DNA of 64,000 bases from Rutidosis leptorrhynchoides (GCF_046630445.1 NC_092341.1:256294501-256358500), one strand, 5' to 3'. Positions 24,564 to 35,306 are shown, counted from the stretch's first letter. Program-made: numbers and translations. The notes: generated by a model from the letters alone, not told the origin.

Positions 24564-25433
24564 GGGCCGTTTGTTGTAGTTGCGATTGATGTTGCGATTG
24601 TTGGGATAATTGTTGCGATTATTGTTGTAATTACTGTTGTTGTTGTATTGGTGATTCTTATTACCGTTTTCCTCCCACTTTCTTTTGACTTGCTTCACAT
24701 TGGCCTCTTCAGCAGTCTGTTCTTTAATTCTTTCTTCAATCTGGTTCACTAGTTTGTGAGCCATTCTACATGCCTGTTGTATGGAGGCGGGCTCGTGTGA
24801 ACTTATATCTTCTTGGATTCTTTCCGGTAATCCTTTCACAAACGCATCGATCTTCTCTTCCTCATCTTCGAATGCTCCCGGACACAATAGGCACAATTCT
24901 GTGAATCGTCTTTCGTACGTGGTAATATCAAATCCTTGGGTTCGTAACCCTCTAAGTTCTGTCTTGAGCTTATTGACCTCGGTTCTGGGACGGTACTTCT
25001 CGTTCATCAAGTGCTTGAATGCTGACCACGGTAGTGCGTACGCATCATCTTGTCCCACTTGCTCTAGATAGGTATTCCACCATGTTAACGCAGAACCTGT
25101 GAAGGTATGCGTAGCGTACTTCACTTTGTCCTCTTCAGTACACTTACTTATGGCAAACACCGATTCAACCTTCTCGGTCCACCGTTTCAATCCGATCGGT
25201 CCTTCGGTTCCATCAAATTCCAAAGGTTTGCAGGCAATGAATTCTTTGTAGGTGCATCCTACACGATTTCCTGTACTGCTAGATCCAAGGTTATTGTTGG
25301 TATGTAGCGCAGCCTGTACTGCGGCTATGTTTGAAGCTAGAAAAGTACGGAATTCCTCTTCATTCATATTCACGGTGTGTCGAGTAGTCGGTGCCATTTC
25401 CTTCAAAATAGTTAAATGGAACAAGTTAATCAT
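20808..25433 (-). CDS. E2 gag-pol polyprotein with chromodomain, intact 1541 codons
   Basis: One open frame. The probable start is Met13 (about 25397, MAPTTRHT), since the twelve residues before it are hydrophobic and gag-unlike. Order: gag with ALTWWNTYL (about 115-123); Asn-rich linker (about 261-321) encoded by GTT/AAC repeats; Cys/His segment 326-354 with CCHC knuckle 341-354; second knuckle 389-402; protease DSGA (447-450); RT with active site IDDI (about 782-785); RNase H from about 925; integrase HHCC about H1118, H1125, C1155, C1158 and catalytic D1188, D1249, E1285; chromodomain about 1481-1531. Closely related to the E1 polyprotein from protease to chromodomain, more diverged in gag and in the RNase H-integrase spacer. 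It supplies all proteins for reverse transcription and integration. Confidence 0.95.
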
Positions 25434-25529
25434 ACAGAATATTAAGAGTAGTTAATAGTATTTCGTAGCATAATATGAACTCATTTATAAAAGCTTTTTC
25501 TTCATATTAGCGTTTTATAAGTTTAAATT

Positions 25530-25550
25530 CGGGTAGTACCTACCCGTTAA
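25530..25550 (-). other. Internal copy of the polypurine tract folded in a hairpin (E2)
   Basis: The 15-mer TTAACGGGTAGGTAC (minus strand, 25536-25550) is identical to the 3' PPT, and it is followed by CTACCCG so that CGGGTAGGTACTACCCG (25530-25546) forms a perfect 7-bp stem with loop GTA. It lies in the roughly 300-bp spacer between the F-box ORF and gag. Conserved in E3 at 49287-49307. It could act as a second plus-strand primer site or be a duplication scar. Confidence 0.6.
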
Positions 25551-25738
25551 GTTCATACTTAGTAGCTAATATACAATTCAACTACTACAATTCTATATGA
25601 AAAACTGATTGTAATAATATTTCGCGTTCAAACTTTTATACAATATTTTACAAACTTACAATACCGCTTATTTTACATAAAGCATGAAATATAGCACACA
25701 ATAACTTTGATACAAGATAGTTGTGAAGACAATTCTAG

Positions 25739-26422
25739 CTAGTACACAAGTCGTTCGGCAAAGGCAATAAAGACACGTAATTCATACGTCCAGAAACAAG
25801 TCATGCATTCTGGTTTTACTAGGACTACTTCCCATCCTTGGTCTTGTGCAACATAACCGTTATGGCCGTTGATAAGACAGCGTGTTGTAACGTCATCAAA
25901 GGGACGAGGGTTACGTAATGTCCAACAGTCCCGTAATAATCTAAAAACCTCATTTCTTACCCCAATTACCGACTCCGTCACTTGTGGAAACGTTTTGTTT
26001 AATAGTTGTAGCCCGATGTTCTTGTTCTCACTTTGGTGAGAAGCGAACATTACTAATCCGTAAGCATAACATGCTTCTTTATGTTGCATGTTAGCCGCTT
26101 TTTCTAAATCACGAAGTCCAATATTCGGATATATTGAGTCAAAATAATTTCTTAACCCGTTGCGTAAAATAGCATTTGGGTTCCCCGCAATATATGCGTC
26201 AAAGTAAACACATCGTAACTTATGGGTTTCCCAATGTGATATCCCCCATCTTTCAAACGAAAGTCTCTTATAAACCAAGACATTCTTGGAACGTTCTTCG
26301 AATGTCTTACAAACTGATCTCGCCTTAAATAGTTGTGCCGAAGAATTCTGGCCGACTCTAGACAAGATTTCATCAATCATGTCTCCGGGTAGGTCTCTTA
26401 AAATATTGGGTTGTCTATCCAT
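25739..26422 (-). CDS. F-box protein with Sel1-like segment, carried by retrotransposon E2
   Basis: 227 residues. The N-terminal F-box is at about 10-50 (LPGDMIDEILSRVGQNSSAQ, then ARSVCKTFEE). The middle (about 95-150) has GLRDLEKAANMQHKEACYAYG and NIGLQLLNK, like the single Sel1-type repeat of plant F-box proteins related to At2g35280/At1g67340. The C-terminus has CLINGHNGY and ECMTCFW, perhaps a relic of the Cys-rich end of that group. F-box proteins bind SKP1 and select substrates for SCF ubiquitin ligases; this role is inferred from the domain. It lies between the acidic ORF and gag on the element sense strand, preceded by a good splice acceptor (TTGTCTATTTTACAG, 26437-26451 on the minus strand). 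The E3 copy differs at about 10 of 227 residues including one nonsense codon. It should not be annotated as a host gene. Confidence 0.85.
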   Translation of the reverse strand: MDRQPNILRDLPGDMIDEILSRVGQNSSAQLFKARSVCKTFEERSKNVLVYKRLSFERWGISHWETHKLRCVYFDAYIAGNPNAILRNGLRNYFDSIYPNIGLRDLEKAANMQHKEACYAYGLVMFASHQSENKNIGLQLLNKTFPQVTESVIGVRNEVFRLLRDCWTLRNPRPFDDVTTRCLINGHNGYVAQDQGWEVVLVKPECMTCFWTYELRVFIAFAERLVY

Positions 26423-26436
26423 TTTGTGTTTTTAAA

Positions 26437-26454
26437 CTGTAAAATAGACAAGAG
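26437..26454 (-). promoter_or_regulatory. Putative splice acceptor upstream of F-box ORF (E2)
   Basis: Minus strand CTCTTGTCTATTTTACAG, a pyrimidine-rich tract ending in CAG 14 nt before the F-box ATG. The corresponding site in E3 is 48383-48400. A subgenomic spliced mRNA could bring the ATG near the cap. Confidence 0.4.
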
Positions 26455-26558
26455 TTAGTTTCATAAAAAAATACTTATTAATACAAGCAATTTTTACATA
26501 TATCATAAAGCATAAGAACACTATATTACATATATTACACCACACGAATACAACTATC

Positions 26559-27173
26559 TTATTCCAACTCGCTCGTTTCTTCTTCTTCGGTTTTGGTTCG
26601 TTTTGCCAAGTTTCTAGGGATATATGATGTTCCCCTAATACGAGCCGTCGTTGTCCACATTGGTTTAGAAAAACCTGGTGGTTTAGAGGTTCCCGGGTCA
26701 TTGTTACAACTTAAGGACTTCGGGGGTTGACGATACATATAAAGTTCATCGGGGTTGGAATTAGATTTCTTTATTTTTATGCCCTTTCCCTTATTATTTT
26801 CTTTTGCCTTTTTTAATTCAGTTGGGGTAATTTCTATAACATCATCGGAATTCTCGTCGGAATCCGATTCATCGGAGAATTGGTAATCCTCCCAATATTT
26901 TGCTTCCTTGGCGGAAACACCATTGACCATAATTAACTTTGGTCGGTTGGTTGAGGATTTTCTTTTACTTAACCGTTTTATTTTTTTCCCCACCGGTTCT
27001 ATTTCTTCATCCGGTTCCGATTCTTCTTCCGGTTCCGATTCTTCTTCCGGTTCCGACTCTTCTTCCGGTTCTTCTTCGGGAACTTGTGAATCAGTCCACA
27101 AATCATTCCAATTTATATTTGACTCTTCATTATTATTAGGTGAGTCAATGGAACTTGTTCTAGAGGTAGACAT
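26559..27173 (-). CDS. Acidic-repeat accessory protein of E2, unknown family
   Basis: 204 residues, the first ORF after the primer site. Residues 33-59 are a Glu/Ser/Pro tract built from EEESEP repeats; residues 63-72 (KKIKRLSKRK) are a basic patch resembling a nuclear localisation signal. Then come YWEDYQFSDESDSDE, a second basic segment (KGKGIKIKKS) and a Pro-rich end with PPGFSKPMW and an Arg-rich tail. It appears largely disordered and charged. No known domain is recognised. The E3 copy is full length with about 17 differences (8 percent), more than in pol (about 2 percent). The frame is maintained in both copies, which suggests but does not prove coding function. Possible roles in RNA or chromatin interaction are speculation. 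Confidence 0.75.
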   Translation of the reverse strand: MSTSRTSSIDSPNNNEESNINWNDLWTDSQVPEEEPEEESEPEEESEPEEESEPDEEIEPVGKKIKRLSKRKSSTNRPKLIMVNGVSAKEAKYWEDYQFSDESDSDENSDDVIEITPTELKKAKENNKGKGIKIKKSNSNPDELYMYRQPPKSLSCNNDPGTSKPPGFSKPMWTTTARIRGTSYIPRNLAKRTKTEEEETSELE

Positions 27174-27368
27174 CTATCACATAATATCAAACACGTTAAG
27201 AGATTAATATATCACATAATATTCATATGTTAAAAATATATAGTTTCCAACAAAAATGTTAAGCAATCATTTTTAAAGAAAACACGGTCGAAGTCCAGAC
27301 TCACTAATGCATCCTAACAAACTCGATAAGACACACTAATGCAAATTTTCTGGTTCTCTAAGACCAAC

Positions 27369-27380
27369 GCTCTGATACCA
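27369..27380 (-). other. E2 primer binding site for tRNA-iMet
   Basis: Minus strand TGGTATCAGAGC, two nucleotides inside the 5' LTR edge (27383). It matches the canonical plant initiator-Met tRNA primer site. Confidence 0.9.
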
Positions 27381-27382
27381 AC

Positions 27383-30300
27383 TGAAATGTCCCGTTCTTA
27401 TTGATTAAAAACGTTCCATATTAATTGATTTCGTTGCGAGGTTTTGACCTCTATATGAGACGTTTTTCAAAGACTGCATTCCTTTTTAAAACAAACCATA
27501 ACCTTTATTTCATAAATAAAGGTTTAAAAAGCTTTACGTAGATTATCAAATAATGATAATCTAAAATATCCTGTTTACACACGACCATTACATAATGGTT
27601 TACAATACAAATATGTTACATCGAAATCAGTTTCTTGAATGCAGTTTTTACACAATATCATACAAACATGGACTCCAAATCTTGTCCTTATTTTAGTATG
27701 CAACAGCGGAAGCTCTTAATATTCACCTGAGAATAAACATGCTTTAAACGTCAACAAAAATGTTGGTGAGTTATAGGTTTAACCTATATATATCAAATCG
27801 TAACAATAGACCACAAGATTTCATATTTCAATACACATCCCATACATAGAGATAAAAATCATTCATATGGTGAACACCTGGTAACCGACAATAACAAGAT
27901 GCATATATAAGAATATCCCCATCATTCCGGGACACCCTTCGGATATGATATAAATTTCGAAGTACTAAAGCATCCGGTACTTTGGATGGGGTTTGTTAAG
28001 CCCAATAGATCTATCTTTAGGATTCGCGTCAATTAGGGTGTCTGTTCCCTAATTCTTAGATTACCAGACTTAATAAAAAGGGGCATATTCGATTTCGATA
28101 ATTCAACCATAGAATGTAGTTTCACGTACTTGTGTCTATTTTGTAAATCATTTATAAAACCTGCATGTATTCTCATCCCAAAAATATTAGATTTTAAAAG
28201 TGGGACTATAACTCACTTTCACAGATTTTTACTTCGTCGGGAAGTAAGACTTGGCCACTGTTGATTCACGAACCTATAACAATATATACATATATATTAA
28301 AGTATGTTCAAAATATATTTACAACACTTTTAATATATTTTGATGTTTTAAGTTTATTAAGTCAGCTGTCCTCGTTAGTAACCTATAACTAGTTGTCCAC
28401 AGTTAGATGTACAGAAATAAATCGATAAATATTATCTTGAATCAATCCACGACCCAGTGTATACGTATCTCAGTATTGATCACAACTCAAACTATATATA
28501 TTTTGGAATCAACCTCAACCCTGTATAGCTAACTCCAACATTCACATATAGAGTGTCTATGGTTGTTCCGAAATATATATAGATGTGTCGACATGATAGG
28601 TCGAAACATTGTATACGTGTCTATGGTATCTCAAGATTACATAATATACAATACAAGTTGATTAAGTTATGGTTGGAATAGATTTGTTACCAATTTTCAC
28701 GTAGCTAAAATGAGAAAAAATTATCCAATCTTGTTTTACCCATAACTTCTTCATTTTAAATCCGTTTTGAGTGAATCAAATTGCTATGATTTCATATTGA
28801 ACTCTATTTTATGAATCTAAACAGAAAAAGTATAGGTTTATAGTCGGAAAAATAAGTTACAAGTCGTTTTTGTAAAGGTAGTCATTTCAGTCGAAAGAAC
28901 GATGTCTAGATGACCATTTTAGAAAACATACTTTCACTTTGAGTTTAACCATAATTTTTGGATATAGTTTCATGTTCATAATAAAAATCATTTTCTCAGA
29001 ATAACAACTTTTAAATCAAAGTTTATCATAGTTTTTAATTAACTAACCCAAAACAGCCCGCGGTGTTACTACGACGGCGTAAATCCGATTTTACGGTGTT
29101 TTTCGTGTTTCCAGGTTTTAAATCATTAAGTTAGCATATCATATAGATATAGAACATGTGTTTAGTTGATTTTAAAAGTCAAGTTAGAAGGATTAACTTT
29201 TGTTTGCGAACAAGTTTAGAATTAACTAAACTATGTTCTAGTGATTACAAGTTTAAACCTTCGAATAAGATAGTTTTATATGTATGAATCGAATGATGTT
29301 ATGAACATCATTACTACCTTAATTTCCTTGGATAAACCTACTGGAAAAGAGAAAAATGGATCTAGCTTCAATGGATCCTTGGATGGCTCGAAGTTCTTGA
29401 AGCAGAATCATGACACGAAAACAAGTTCAAGTAAGATCATCACTTGAAATAAGATTGTTATAGTTATAGAAATTGAACCAAAGTTTGAATATGATTATTA
29501 CCTTATATTAGAATGATAACCTACTGTAAGAAACAAAGATTTCTTGAGGTTGGATGATCACCTTACAAGATTGGAAGTGAGCTAGCAAACTTGAAAGTAT
29601 TCTTGATTTTATGAAACTAGAACTTTTGGAATTTATGAAGAACACTTAGAACTTGAAGATAGAACTTGAGAGAGATCAATTAGATGAAGAAAATTGAAGA
29701 ATGAAAGTGTTTGTAGGTGTTTTTGGTCGTTGGTGTATGGATTAGATATAAAGGATATGTAATTTTGTTTTCATGTAAATAAGTCATGAATGATTACTCA
29801 TATTTTTGTTATTTTATGAGATATTTCATGCTAGTTGCCAAATGATGGTTCCCACATGTGTTAGGTGACTCACATGGGCTGCTAAGAGCTGATCATTGGA
29901 GTGTATATACCAATAGTACATACATCTAAAAGCTGTGTATTGTACGAGTACGAATACGGGTGCATACGAGTAGAATTGTTGATGAAACTGAACGAGGATG
30001 TAATTGTAAGCATTTTTGTTAAGTAGAAGTATTTTGATAAGTGTCTTGAAGTCTTTCAAAAGTGTATGAATACATATTAAAACACTACATGTATATACAT
30101 TTTAACTGAGTCGTTAAGTCATCGTTAGTCGTTACATGTAAATGTTGTTTTGAAACCTTTAGGTTAACGATCTTGTTAAATGTTGTTAACCCAATGTTTA
30201 TAATATCAAAAGAGATTTTAAATTATTATATTATCATGATATTATGATGTACGAATATCTCTTAATATGATATATATACATTAAATGTCATTACAACGAT

Positions 30301-30633
30301 AATCGTTACATATATGTCTCGTTTCAAAATCATTAAGTTAGTAGTCTTGTTTTTACATATGTAGTTCATTGTTAATATAATTAATGATATGTTTACTTAT
30401 CATAATATCATGTTAACTATATATATAACCATATATATGTCATCATATAGTTTTTACAAGTTTTAACGTTCGTGAATCACCGGTCAACTTGGGTGGTCAA
30501 TTGTCTATATGAAACATATTTCAATTAATCAAGTCTTAACAAGTTTGATTGCTTAACATGTTGGAAACATTTAATCATGTAAATATCAATATCAATTAAT
30601 ATATATAAACATGGAAAAGTTCGGGTCACTACA
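27383..30633 (-). repeat. E2 5' LTR (right copy)
   Basis: 3251 bp, near-identical to 17522-20772; differences seen: C/T in the GACGTCTAG segment, C/T in the ACTTCCACTTTG segment, G/A in ATCCGGTTTTAC. Confidence 0.95.
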
Positions 30634-30827
30634 GCGTGTCAATCAATTTAAACAACGTGAGATTAAGATGAACTAAGAGTAGATATGAGTAGAAGCGTTC
30701 GAGTATAAATGCACAAGTAGTCAAGTAATTCCTACTTCAAGTCTATATGCCGGTTGTAGTCTAGACTCACCAATGTACCCTATGACTCGAGGTTGACACC
30801 AATGAACTCTAAATCCCTATAACCAAC
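30634..30827 (-). other. Distal part of E1 leader
   Basis: Sequence between E2 and the E1 primer site, including the GCGTG duplication (30634-30638). No ORF. It joins 17329-17521 in the uninterrupted element. Confidence 0.8.
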
Positions 30828-30839
30828 GCTCTGATACCA
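30828..30839 (-). other. E1 primer binding site for tRNA-iMet
   Basis: Minus strand TGGTATCAGAGC, two bases from the 5' LTR edge at 30842. Confidence 0.9.
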
Positions 30840-30841
30840 TC

Positions 30842-33107
30842 TGTAGCGACCCGACAAAATCGTCATTGACGGCGCCGTCTACTTAGGTCCCGTTACGTGG
30901 TCATAAGTCTTTAAAACAACGTTTGACCAAAAGATATGTCGCATTCATTTCAAATGTAAAGATTGTTCAAAGTTTACAAGAATAGTTCCACCACAAGTTA
31001 CGATACAAAGTTTTAAGTATAAATGAAACTTATGCGACACAATTTAAAAGTAGCCAAAAGACGCTCCATGTATGCATATATACTCGACATCCAATGCAAG
31101 TATCAAAATAATGAGCGGAAGCATGTATCATATATCGTTCAAGGACCTGAGAAAAACATAGAAATCTGTCAACGAAAACGTTGGTGAAATCATAGGTTTA
31201 AGTAAGTAAGTACAAGTGAACCACAAGATTTGCAACCATGAGATAATAGTAATACATTCCAAAAGTTTGTTTCACGAGCACCCAATTATCAATGCTTAAC
31301 ATTCCTTCCATAGAACCCATCACAATAGTGTTAGAACATACACTGTTTCTCGAAAATACATTTCATTCGTAAACGGTAGCGAACCGTTTGAATGAGGGTT
31401 TGTCAAACCCATATGGCCATATGACATAAGTTCTCGCTTACACCCGGCAAGTGTAACTAATGATAATCGAATTGAGGATTTTTGTTCAAACTCGTATGTG
31501 AAATGTTTGTTTTCCTGTACTTGTGTTCACTTAGTAAAAAGAAACGTTTATGTTTTTCTCATCCCAAATGTAAGTGCAAAAGAGTAAAAGTGGGACTATG
31601 ATCTCACCTTGAGTGCACGTACGAAAAGTACTTCACAAAATAACGTGTGCGAAGGATAGTGCTAGTCTTGACCTAAACAAATAGGTCGTATCAATAACGG
31701 TAAACACGATAGGTCAAAGATGTTCAATTAGTCCTATGGCTCGTTACGACTCGATTATGTAGCATGTGAAATCAAATTGTCAAGTTTCATGCAAGATACA
31801 AGTATATAAATAAGTTAGGAAGGTTGCATAATCATTTGGTTAAGTTTGACAAAAAGTCAAACTTTGGTCGGTCAAAGTCAACGAAAAAGTCAACACGTTC
31901 GGGTCGGGTCCCGAACTATTTTTCTGAGGTTTTTAATCATGTATGAGCATGTTAGAACAAGTTACATGTGAATCGGAGGTGCGTAGCATAGCAAACATTA
32001 TTCAAAAATTGACAAAGTTGGACAGACCACATTGGCGCGCCGCGCGGGTATATGGCGCGCCGCGCCATTACCTGTGCAGAGAATTCTGGCAGTTTTTAAG
32101 TTTTATGCACGAACCTAACTTCAAACAATCACCATTTATGATCCGCAAACAATCAAGACAAGTATCTTATACCGTTGGGAAGGTAATTTGACGAGGAAAA
32201 CAACTAAACACATTTCATCAATCAATCTACCTATTACAACAACCAAAACCGCATCTAATGCTTAACATTAACCGCATACAAGTTCATAAATGCAATTCAA
32301 TGATTCGGTCAACCAATTTACATGAATGATATGCCGTTTCGAAGGTAATCAAGCATACAATCCAACTAAACACTTACCAATAATAATCCATGGCATTCAA
32401 TGCATCAAAAGTCCATTTCAAGTTCATCAAACCCTAACCCAAATTCACCAAAATCAATAATATAGTTCATGAAGTTTTCTAAGGCAACCTACACATCAAA
32501 TTGAAGCTAGTGATGCTAGTAACACAATTAAAACATCAACTTTTAACATCTAACAACATATGATCATCCTAAATTCAAGAACAACACACCAAAATTCAAG
32601 TTCATGCTAGTTACACTAAAACAACGAGATCGAGCATATAAATCATATATTCATGTTAGACTTGAGCCATAGACACTAATTAACACTTTTATAAGTTAAA
32701 AACATCAAGAACACAAAATCTAGTGATTTTAGAAAGTTACCCAAATGTAATGAAATCGGTATGGAATCGAAGAGGAAGATGCAAGGATCACGAATTTACA
32801 ATTTGTTTTGTTGCTAGCTTCCTAATCCGAATTTAGATGATGAATTTTTGTTGGTGTTCTTGAGAGAAAAAGGGAGTAGAAGAAAGATGGAGATGTTGAA
32901 ATGAGAGGAGGAGGTTGAAGGTTTGACTAGTTGACCTAGTCAAATCTTTGGCCTCTTGGCAAGTTTAGTCCCTCTAATTTGGATCGGGTGCGTGAATTAC
33001 CTAAACGAGATAATTTAAAACGCGTATTAACGGGAGATGTTATAAACATATAACGGAGTTTAAATTAGTATAACGGAAAAGTAAATGGAAAAAGGCGGGA
33101 TGTTACA
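30842..33107 (-). repeat. E1 5' LTR (right copy)
   Basis: 2266 bp, differs from the left copy by one single-base indel and about nine substitutions noted by eye, several of them C/T. Contains the GGCGCGCC pair at 32033-32067 and the W-box cluster at about 31855-31893. Confidence 0.95.
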
Positions 33108-33171
33108 CCTATCACCAACCATGGAACCCAGACGACGACATGAACTGGAACCCCTATCCAGATTGACATAG
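33108..33171 (+). pseudogene. Athila env-region gene, 3' terminal segment
   Basis: After the second CCTAT copy the frame of 10272-10523 continues for about 20 codons (HQPWNPDDDMNWNPYPD) to TGA at 33169-33171. The in-frame join across 22.6 kb of inserted DNA supports the nested model. Confidence 0.8.
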
Positions 33172-35306
33172 TTCCAGTTGGTGATTTCTATGATTTTTAT
33201 CTTTTTATTATTTTTATTTATTTATGTTTAAACATATGATATTGTGATACATTAATGTATTGTTTAATATTTTTATTATTTGGTACTAATATTTCATATT
33301 TGATTTGAAAGTGGGATTTTAAGTCCCATTTCAAATTACCATGCATGTTTATATTTGTATGTATGTATATTGTCAATTGTACACAACAGGGTAAAACAGC
33401 GCATTTTCAAAGACTGGCATTAAGTTTAGCAAAAGCTACTAATTTTGACGATGAAACGAAAAACAAATGTGATGTAACAACAAGACGGAATGAACAAATG
33501 ATGTGCACCATTTATCATTCAACAAACAAACGCCAATATGTTTGGAAACTTTGGTAAAATTTAATCATTTTTCTACACTAATCACCCTCAATAATTTAAA
33601 TTGTTACTGATTTCTTGCAGATGAGGGCATTGCAAGATCTTAAGTGTGGGAAGGGGTTAAATTCTTTCGAATTTTTAAAATTATTATCTTAAACACTTGG
33701 TTACCATTAAAAATACTAGTAAAGCAGTAGTTGTATTAGAATCTAGTACTCTCTGATAATAAAGAACAAACCTAGTCTTATATACTGACTACCCAACTCT
33801 AGTAAAATTTTCAAAATTTTCAATTAAATGAATTCAAAATCATGTTTATACATATTCATGAACGATAAAACTAGGTGTTAATACCGAAATTATTGTTACC
33901 TCGGAAAGGACATAAATTGAGAAACAACCCAAAATGTTAGAATTCATTTAAAATGGAATAGAGGACAATAAAAAGGCAAAGAAAGGAAAATAAAAGCCAA
34001 GTGTGAGAAAAATTTACCAAGTTATTTAAAACATATATCACATATTTTTGTACAAATAACTGAAGATACTTTTGTTGTGGACTAAACTAATCAATTTTAC
34101 CCGAAAAATTGTAATATATTTGAAAGAAAGATGGATCTACACGATGAATCAATTCCATCATTAAAAGGAAGTAAAGTCTTCCGAAAAAGAAACGCGCTTC
34201 TTGATTTAGGTCAGGAAGTTGTCGTCCAGACCAGTTGTAGAGTCTACGAAAAACCTTGAAAATTTTTCTCGAAAATCAGCTGGAAATCCACGGACCTCAG
34301 CATCAAACAGGGTCGCTAAGTGGTCAGACTTATCCTAACCATGAGAGGATCTGTCTCGTAAAATGAGGAGGGCGCCGTGCAAATTAGCTTGATAAGACTA
34401 ATGAATCAGACCCCCAGTAAGGATAATCTCCTTAAAGATTAAAAATCAGCTTTTAAGCCTGATATTACTCAATCCTTGAGATTGACTTTAAAGATTGAGA
34501 ATTACAAACTCATGGAATTCGATGATATCTAAACTCGAGCTTGAACGAGAAAATATTTTGATCAAAATTACAAACCGATTTGTTTTCTGAAAACAGATTT
34601 TTAATGCGTTCATTACCATTGAACGTAAAATCCTAGGAATTCACCTGGAATTCATTAGGTCACCTGAACCAAATCGGGTGTCAACCGTAAGAACGGTGGT
34701 TGCATAGCATAGTCGAAGACAGGACCTTGTGCCAGACCGAAAAATTATAAGGGTGAGCTTTACTATTGCTCCTACAAAGGATAGTAATTGCATCCGACAC
34801 GTTATAGACCATAATTAAAAGCATGTCAGGGGACATTTCCTTAACAGTTGCTTGTTCAACGCTTTCCTTTACAATTGGACGGTAGTTTACCGAAAGGTAA
34901 TATACGGAACAAGTATACTGGACGTGTTGCTTTCCCAATACAAGGTTAGCAAGTGGGTGACACAAAATCGCAAGTTTTGAGCTAAAATTTTCAAATCTGA
35001 AACCCACCAAACCCACAAAAACATTTTGCAAACACCGGTGAAGGGTTATTCCGAAAAACTTATCTAGGGTAAAAGCTAGATTTAATTTTCAAAAAGATCA
35101 AATGTTTTCATAAAGATCCAATTTCCTAAAGGATCTAAATTTTTATAGTCATGTGGGACTGTAAACCACATCGTTACTACCATTGTTTATACCGCCGTAT
35201 AGAAATCACTGATGTACAAAGTGTGAAGAATAAAGAAGTGATTTTAGTATTTTTATTTCAAGACTATATTTCTTGAGGACAAGCAACGCTCAAGTGTGAG
35301 AATATT
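33172..35306 (+). other. Athila 3' noncoding region with hairpin, possible exon and PPT
   Basis: A 34-nt hairpin (33303-33336, arms ATTTGAAA.TGGGA/TCCCATTTCAAAT) follows the env-region stop. A stretch at about 33387-33552 is bounded by ACACAACAG and TTTG/GTAAAA, and TTCTTGCAG occurs at 33612-33620, so it may be a 3' exon; its peptide is not recognised. AAGTGTGGGAAGGGG at 33641 and CAAGTGTGAGAATATT at 35291-35306 are PPT-like; the latter directly abuts the LTR. 33660-35290 has no credible ORF on either strand that I recognise. Confidence 0.55.

Larger units (their letters stand above)
17522..30633 (-). mobile_element. E2: young intact Ty3/gypsy chromovirus with two accessory ORFs, target duplication GCGTG
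   Basis: LTRs 17522-20772 and 27383-30633 are both 3251 bp with only three differences found by eye; GCGTG flanks both ends (17517-17521, 30634-30638). In transcription order (minus strand): 5' LTR, primer site, acidic ORF, F-box ORF, internal PPT copy, gag-pol, PPT, 3' LTR. All frames are open, so this copy may be autonomous and recently active. E3 (44209-57293) is a sister copy with the same organisation, which shows the accessory ORFs belong to the family and are not a chance local capture. Confidence 0.95.
10524..33107 (-). mobile_element. E1: Ty3/gypsy chromovirus (Tekay/Del type), minus strand, target duplication CCTAT
   Basis: Two LTRs, 10524-12790 and 30842-33107, flank a polypurine tract, one intact gag-pol ORF, a leader and a tRNA-iMet primer site. 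CCTAT is present at 10519-10523 and 33108-33112. By eye I found about nine substitutions and one indel between the two 2.27-kb LTRs, indicating a fairly recent insertion. E2 sits in its leader, so 17522-30633 is foreign; the element proper is about 9.5 kb. The interruption between primer site and gag probably silences it despite intact coding sequence. Confidence 0.95.

Noticed and set aside
24507-24752. Valine-rich plus-strand ORF opposite E2 gag
   Set aside because: Antisense shadow of the Asn-codon (AAC) repeats in the gag linker.
25739-26422. F-box ORF as a host gene lying between transposons
   Set aside because: It is inside E2 between PBS and gag, in element orientation, and the same ORF sits at the same place in E3; it belongs to the retrotransposon family.
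26908-27207. Ser/Gly repeat ORF opposite the acidic ORF
   Set aside because: Antisense reading of the EEESEP repeats; the sense frame has the better start and conservation.
34681-35031. 116-codon minus-strand ORF in Athila 3' region
   Set aside because: Opposite to element orientation, no recognisable motif, and located in a typical noncoding 3' segment.
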